Below are positions 5,744-7,264 of a stretch of DNA of 7,264 nucleotides, in pieces. This stretch comes from RGIG1959 sp045651865 (GTDB lineage Bacteria > Bacillota > Clostridia > Oscillospirales > Acutalibacteraceae). The position numbers were made by a program, and so were the translations under genes. The stretch lies in the NCBI GenBank assembly GCA_045651865.1, contig JAZRTC010000109.1, forward strand, positions 1-7,264, written 5' to 3'. Below the pieces are notes generated by a model. That model made no database searches. It saw only the letters and a list, made by a program, of their open reading frames with translations, and had not been told where the DNA came from. How positions within the stretch are numbered: the first letter of the stretch is position 1; each line of letters begins with the position of its first letter.

Positions 5744-6922
5744 ATGAGCAACGAACTCGAACTCAAATACGGTTGTAACCCCAACCAAAAGCCGTCCCGC
5801 ATTTTTATGGAAGATGGCAGTGACCTGCCCATCACCGTGCTGTGCGGCAAGCCCGGTTTTATCAACTTTTTGGATGCGTTCAACAGCTATCAGCTGGTGC
5901 GCGAGCTGAAGGCGGCAACGGGTCTGCCCGCGGCGACCTCCTTCAAGCATGTCAGCCCCGCAGGTGCGGCAGTCGGTGTGCCGCTCGACGACACCCTGCG
6001 TCAGATTTATTTTGTCGGTGATGCCCAGCTGTCGCCGCTTGCCTGTGCATATGCGCGTGCCCGCGGCACGGACCGTATGTCCTCGTTCGGTGACTGGATT
6101 GCGCTGTCCGATGTGTGCGATGTCCCCACCGCGAAACTCATTCAGCACGAAGTATCCGACGGCGTGATCGCTCCCGGCTATGAGCCCGAAGCACTCGAGA
6201 TCCTCAAATCCAAGCGCAAGGGTAACTACAACATCGTGCAGATCGACGAGAACTATGTTCCCGCCGCGATCGAGCGCAAGCAAGTGTACGGCATCACCTT
6301 TGAGCAGGGCCGTAACGAGCTGAAGATCGACGATTCGTCCTTCGACAACATCGTTACCGATCTCAAGGATCTTCCCGAGGATGCCAAGCGCGATCTGATC
6401 ATTGCGCTCATCACCCTGAAATATACGCAGTCCAACTCGGTTTGCTACGCCAAGGGCGGTCAGACCATCGGCGTCGGCGCGGGTCAGCAATCCCGCATCC
6501 ATTGCGTGCGTCTGGCAGGTAACAAGGCGGATATCTGGCATCTGCGTCAGCATCCGAAAACGCTGGCACTCCCGTTCCGTGACGATATCCCGCGTCCCAA
6601 CCGCGACAACGCGATTGATGTGTACATCTCCGACGAATACGAGGATGTCATCGGCGACGATGTGTGGCAAAATACCTTTACTGAGCAGCCCGCACCCCTC
6701 ACCCGTGAGGAGAAAAAGGCATTCCTTGCTACCTTTAACGATGTGGCACTCGGCTCGGATGCGTTCTTCCCGTTTGACGACAACATCGAGCGCGCTCGCC
6801 GCAGCGGTGTGAAATACATTGTCCAGCCCGGCGGCTCCATTCGCGATGACATCGTCATTGAGGCTTGCAATAAGTACGGTCTGACGATGGCATTTACGGG
6901 TATCCGTTTGTTCCACCACTAA
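5744..6922 (+). CDS. Stand-alone AICAR formyltransferase, eukaryotic ATIC-like
   Basis: It formylates AICAR with 10-formyltetrahydrofolate to give FAICAR. The 392-residue protein starts at LKYGCNPNQKP (7-17), the beginning of the transformylase half of PurH, so the MGS-like IMP cyclohydrolase half of about 190 residues is absent. Family motifs are SFKHVSPAGAAVG (66-78) with the catalytic Lys68-His69 pair, RMSSFGDWIALSDVCDVPTA (111-130), VSDGVIAPGYEPEAL (137-151), KYTQSNSVCYAKGGQ (226-240) and GAGQQSRIHCVRLAG (245-259). Residues 260-336 form a long segment before SDAFFPFDDNIERA (338-351). That segment and the final RLFHH match human ATIC rather than E. coli PurH, in which the corresponding loop is short. 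The ribosome site AAGGAAAGGA (5722-5731) is slightly distant from the ATG. It pairs functionally with the upstream PurO-like gene. The symbol purH is withheld because the protein is only half of PurH. Confidence 0.95.
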   Translation: MSNELELKYGCNPNQKPSRIFMEDGSDLPITVLCGKPGFINFLDAFNSYQLVRELKAATGLPAATSFKHVSPAGAAVGVPLDDTLRQIYFVGDAQLSPLACAYARARGTDRMSSFGDWIALSDVCDVPTAKLIQHEVSDGVIAPGYEPEALEILKSKRKGNYNIVQIDENYVPAAIERKQVYGITFEQGRNELKIDDSSFDNIVTDLKDLPEDAKRDLIIALITLKYTQSNSVCYAKGGQTIGVGAGQQSRIHCVRLAGNKADIWHLRQHPKTLALPFRDDIPRPNRDNAIDVYISDEYEDVIGDDVWQNTFTEQPAPLTREEKKAFLATFNDVALGSDAFFPFDDNIERARRSGVKYIVQPGGSIRDDIVIEACNKYGLTMAFTGIRLFHH

Positions 6923-6943
6923 TCCGAAAGGAGACAACAACCG

Positions 6944-7264
6944 ATGAAACTGATGGTTGTCGGTGGTGGCGGCAGAGAGCACGCCATCATCAAAAAGCTC
7001 AAAGAAAATCCTGCAGTCGAGACGATTTTCGCACTGCCCGGCAACGGCGGTATCGCTGCCGACGCAACCTGCGTGCCGATCAGCGCAACCGACCTCGACG
7101 GCATTGTGACATTTGCTAAAGAAAATGCCATTGACTTTGCGGTGGTTGCACCTGATGATCCGCTGGTGCTCGGCTGTGTTGACCGCCTTGAGGAGATCGG
7201 CATTCCCGCCTTCGGTCCGAAGGCAAACGCCGCGATCATCGAAGGCAGTAAGGTGTTTTCCAAA
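6944..7264 (+). CDS. purD: Phosphoribosylamine-glycine ligase PurD, N-terminal part
   Basis: PurD (GAR synthetase) joins phosphoribosylamine and glycine with ATP. The first 107 residues are present and the frame runs off the window; full proteins have about 420. Visible signatures are MVVGGGGREHAI (4-15), LPGNGGIA, VVAPDDPLVLG and FGPKANAAIIEGSKVFSK at the end, the start of the ATP-grasp domain. The family usually has GPE where this protein has APDD; a similar variant is known to me from clostridial PurD and is probably not a defect. AAAGGAGA (6927-6934) precedes the ATG by about 10 nt. It follows the AICAR formyltransferase gene after 21 nt, as in the purH-purD order of many Firmicutes. Confidence 0.95.
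   Translation, partial: MKLMVVGGGGREHAIIKKLKENPAVETIFALPGNGGIAADATCVPISATDLDGIVTFAKENAIDFAVVAPDDPLVLGCVDRLEEIGIPAFGPKANAAIIEGSKVFSK

Noticed and set aside
5720..6982. Long open antisense frame over the AICAR formyltransferase gene (420 codons)
   Set aside because: The plus strand encodes an unmistakable enzyme over nearly the same interval; the antisense product resembles nothing I know and has the composition of a shadow frame.

Overview
This 7.3 kb window reads as Gram-positive Firmicutes chromosome, most likely an uncultured member of the class Clostridia near the Oscillospirales/Ruminococcaceae. The evidence is strong Shine-Dalgarno sites of the AAAGGAG type, sigma-A promoters, mid-GC coding sequence with AT-rich intergenic DNA, a clostridial-type C_GCAxxG_C_C redox protein, and a PurO-type IMP cyclohydrolase next to a free-standing AICAR formyltransferase. 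The taxonomic placement is inference from gene content; no marker gene is present.

Layout. Positions 1-522 hold the C-terminal part of a secreted-lipase-like alpha/beta hydrolase. It converges on a minus-strand gene (559-1008) for a small cysteine-rich C_GCAxxG_C_C family protein. Both end in one symmetrical A-stem-T terminator (521-560). The redox gene has a perfect-consensus TTGACA-N17-TATAAT promoter and is divergent from the purine operon. Positions 1009-1369 are a regulatory intergenic region: the redox promoter, two inverted repeats, a forward promoter, and a leader of about 180 nt. The leader contains a possible 32-codon leader peptide, helices that cannot coexist, and a strong intrinsic terminator just before purE.

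Positions 1370 to the end are a tightly packed purine operon: purE, purF, purM, purN, a purO-like IMP cyclohydrolase, a stand-alone AICAR transformylase and the 5' part of purD. All gaps are 10-27 nt and there is no obvious internal terminator. Together they supply PRPP amidotransfer (PurF), GAR synthesis (PurD), GAR formylation (PurN), AIR ring closure (PurM), N5-CAIR mutation (PurE), AICAR formylation and final closure to IMP. PurC, PurL/Q/S, PurB and PurK are not in the window, so those steps must be encoded downstream or elsewhere.

Most notable points: (1) the usual bifunctional bacterial PurH is replaced by two separate proteins, an archaeal-type PurO-family cyclohydrolase and an AICAR transformylase whose sequence resembles the C-terminal part of eukaryotic ATIC, including a long insert absent from the E. 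coli-type enzyme; (2) the purE leader has the layout of a transcription attenuator but matches none of the purine-related riboswitch classes I could check by eye.
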